Shown here piece by piece: positions 6,788-8,101 of a stretch of 8,101 bases of DNA (position 1 is its first letter; each line of letters begins with the position of its first letter). The stretch is from positions 1 to 8,101 of the forward strand of contig UQUH01000067.1 of NCBI GenBank assembly GCA_900544245.1, read 5' to 3'. The notes beneath the pieces are model-generated. The model was not told where the DNA came from, did not search any database, and was given only the letters and a program-made list of their open reading frames with translations. The stretch comes from an uncultured Coriobacteriaceae bacterium. GTDB taxonomy: Bacteria > Actinomycetota > Coriobacteriia > Coriobacteriales > QAMH01. Both the position numbers and the translations under genes were made by a program.

Positions 6788-7522
6788 ATGGACATGTCGA
6801 CTTTCAAGACCATGCAAGAAGCCGCGGCCGCCATCGGCTCGGCCACGAAGTATATCGGTGCGGCCAATCTCGAGCTCGGCAAGGTCGCGCTTCCCGCCGT
6901 GAGGTCCGCGGTGGGCAATGTTCCCAAAGCGGTCGAGAAGACCCTTGACCAGGCACGTCATGGCCAGAGTGCCGACGAGCGCAAGCATGCTGCCGTCACG
7001 CTCGGCGTTGGCGTCATCGCCGTGGTCGGCCTTACCGTCGCGACTGTCGCGCACTTTTCGCACAAGATTCACAAATCGCGCATGCTGCGCGCCCAAAAAC
7101 GCCAGGTTGCCGCCGCGCTTGCCCGCGAGAAGCAAATCGACGAGACGATCGCCTCGGCGGTCGCCCTTCGCCCCGCTCCTTCGCTCGAGCATGACGTGTC
7201 CGGCGACGGTCTTTCCTTCGCGAAGGAGCCCGGCTGCTTCGCGATTCTCACGTACGAGCCCGATGTCGCCGCCGATGATCCGTCGGCCTATCGTGATGTC
7301 TACGTGGGCGCCTCCGCATCCATGCTCGAGGGCGTCCGCAAGCAGCTCGACGGCAAGGGCAATCTGTACGTGCATGCGGACATGAGCTACGGGCGCCCCG
7401 TCTACGTCGCCTTCTTCCCGTGCGACGAGTCAGAGCTGCTCGATGAGCGCGCCCGTCTCGTCAAGGCACTCGGTGCCGATGATTCGTACAACATGGTCGC
7501 CTCGGCAACCGAGCTCGATTAG
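6788..7522 (+). CDS. Membrane-anchored protein with a degenerate GIY-YIG-like domain
   Basis: The 244-residue protein has three parts. Residues 1-65 are Ala-rich and amphipathic. A membrane span lies at about 68-90 and is followed by a basic stretch (HKIHKSR, residues 92-98), which predicts the C-terminus in the cytoplasm. A short charged helix runs at about 98-122. Residues 148-240 fit the order of a GIY-YIG fold: PGCFAILTY (148-156, Phe in place of the first Tyr), DVYVGASASMLEGVRKQL (170-187, YVG plus Arg184), then a strand pair, an acidic helix with Glu216 and Glu220, and a closing SYN (233-235) as in many GIY-YIG proteins. GIY-YIG domains are usually nucleases. The altered motif leaves activity uncertain, and this assignment is by eye. 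The start at 6788 follows from the GGAGG site. queF begins 14 nt after its stop, so the two are probably one transcript. Confidence 0.72.
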   Translation: MDMSTFKTMQEAAAAIGSATKYIGAANLELGKVALPAVRSAVGNVPKAVEKTLDQARHGQSADERKHAAVTLGVGVIAVVGLTVATVAHFSHKIHKSRMLRAQKRQVAAALAREKQIDETIASAVALRPAPSLEHDVSGDGLSFAKEPGCFAILTYEPDVAADDPSAYRDVYVGASASMLEGVRKQLDGKGNLYVHADMSYGRPVYVAFFPCDESELLDERARLVKALGADDSYNMVASATELD

Positions 7523-7527
7523 GAGGG
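7521..7527 (+). promoter_or_regulatory. Ribosome binding site of queF
   Basis: AGGAGGG overlaps the TAG stop of the preceding gene and lies 9 nt before the ATG at 7537, which links the two genes in translation. Confidence 0.8.
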
Positions 7528-7536
7528 CGTAACGGC

Positions 7537-8037
7537 ATGTCACAGGCTACGCGCGAGTCCGAGGGCCTCACATTGCTCGGCAACCAGCGCACCCAGTACG
7601 CACAGGATTACGATTCCAGCCTGCTCGAGACCTTCGAGAACAAGCATCCCGAGCATGACTACATGGTCACGTTTCGTTGCCCGGAGTTCACCACCTTGTG
7701 TCCCATCACGGGCCAACCCGATTTTGCCACGCTCTACATTAATTACGTGCCCGACAAGCGCATGGTCGAGAGCAAGAGCCTCAAGCTCTACCTCTTCTCC
7801 TTCCGCAACCACGGCGACTTTCACGAAGACGTCGTGAACGTGATCATGCGCGACCTCGTCGAGCTCATGGATCCCAAGTACATCGAGGTGCGCGGTATGT
7901 TCTACCCACGTGGCGGCATCTCCATCTATCCGTTCGCCAATTGGGCGCGTCCGGGTGCGGGCTACGAGCAGATTGCCGCCGAGCGCATGTTCGCCCAGCT
8001 CTCGGATTTAGACTCGGGAGATGGGGCGCGCGGATAG
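7537..8037 (+). CDS. queF: NADPH-dependent 7-cyano-7-deazaguanine reductase (QueF, short type I)
   Basis: QueF reduces the nitrile of preQ0 to the aminomethyl group of preQ1 with two NADPH, a cytoplasmic step of queuosine synthesis for tRNA. The 166-residue length fits the single-domain (YkvM/Bacillus) type. FTTLCPITGQPDFA holds the thioimide-forming Cys55 and the proton donor Asp62. ESKSLKLY (residues 78-85) is the QueF signature for cofactor binding. NHGDFHED holds His96 and Glu97, which bind substrate. These positions match the numbering I recall for the Bacillus subtilis enzyme. The last 12 or so residues are a variable tail. None of queC, queD or queE is next to it, and no preQ1 riboswitch is seen in front of it; it rides behind the GIY-YIG-like gene with 14 nt between them. 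Confidence 0.97.
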   Translation: MSQATRESEGLTLLGNQRTQYAQDYDSSLLETFENKHPEHDYMVTFRCPEFTTLCPITGQPDFATLYINYVPDKRMVESKSLKLYLFSFRNHGDFHEDVVNVIMRDLVELMDPKYIEVRGMFYPRGGISIYPFANWARPGAGYEQIAAERMFAQLSDLDSGDGARG

Positions 8038-8101
8038 CGCCTCTCGCCTCGACGGTCGCTCCCCGACAGCCCGCTTCGCGGTCCTTACGGCTCGCTCCCT
8101 T
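8038..8101. other. GC-rich 3' flank, no supported gene
   Basis: This 64-nt end holds an imperfect direct repeat (CGGTCGCTCCCC at 8053-8064 and CGGCTCGCTCCCT at 8088-8100) and a 4-bp hairpin CCGC-TTC-GCGG (8071-8081). There is no T-tract, so it is not a normal intrinsic terminator. On the minus strand a frame is open from the window edge to a stop at 8008-8010 and could be the end of a gene lying to the right. It is too short to judge. Confidence 0.3.

Noticed and set aside
7490..7536. preQ1 riboswitch upstream of queF
   Set aside because: Only 14 nt separate queF from the preceding gene, and no preQ1-type hairpin with an A-rich tail can be seen.
8071..8081. Terminator after queF
   Set aside because: The hairpin CCGC-TTC-GCGG is very short and has no T-run after it.

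Overview
This window is about 8.1 kb of high-GC bacterial DNA (roughly 60% G+C by eye). It is gene-dense, with several GTG starts and strong AGGAGG-type ribosome binding sites. The codon choice and gene types (a very large FtsX-type permease with an extracellular coiled coil, a Fic protein, GIY-YIG-like and QueF genes) suggest a high-GC Gram-positive, most likely a Coriobacteriia member (Eggerthellaceae/Atopobiaceae type). That placement is an inference from style, not from a marker gene. No rRNA, tRNA, CRISPR array, insertion sequence or phage gene is visible.

Layout from left to right: (1) nt 3-1877 (+), the 3' part of a large MacB/FtsX-type ABC transporter permease, whose 5' end lies outside the window. 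(2) nt 1899-2993 (-), a Fic-domain protein with a C-terminal winged helix. Its Fic motif carries Tyr where the catalytic His belongs. It has a near-consensus promoter of its own. (3) nt 3166-5592 (+), a tight three-gene operon: a tail-anchored coiled-coil membrane protein, an isochorismatase/nicotinamidase-like cysteine hydrolase, and a class-I glutamine-amidotransferase-like peptidase C26 (gamma-glutamyl-GABA hydrolase type). (4) nt 5596-6633 (-), a protein resembling the N-terminal region of McrB-like restriction ATPases but without any AAA+ motor. It ends 3 bp from the C26 gene. (5) nt 6788-8037 (+), a two-gene unit: a single-span membrane protein with a degenerate GIY-YIG-like C-terminal domain, followed by queF (7-cyano-7-deazaguanine reductase, all four key residues present). 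The last 64 bases hold no gene I can support.

How the genes may work together: the three-gene operon puts two unrelated amide hydrolases beside a membrane-tethered coiled coil, which suggests a small amide-catabolism module. queF serves queuosine synthesis. The remaining genes (Fic-like, McrB-N-like, membrane GIY-YIG-like) are accessory in type, and no functional link between them can be shown from this window. The most unusual observations are the His-to-Tyr change in the Fic motif, the motor-less McrB-N-like gene, and the membrane-anchored GIY-YIG-like gene co-transcribed with queF. I do not see a complete, clearly new system, and say so.
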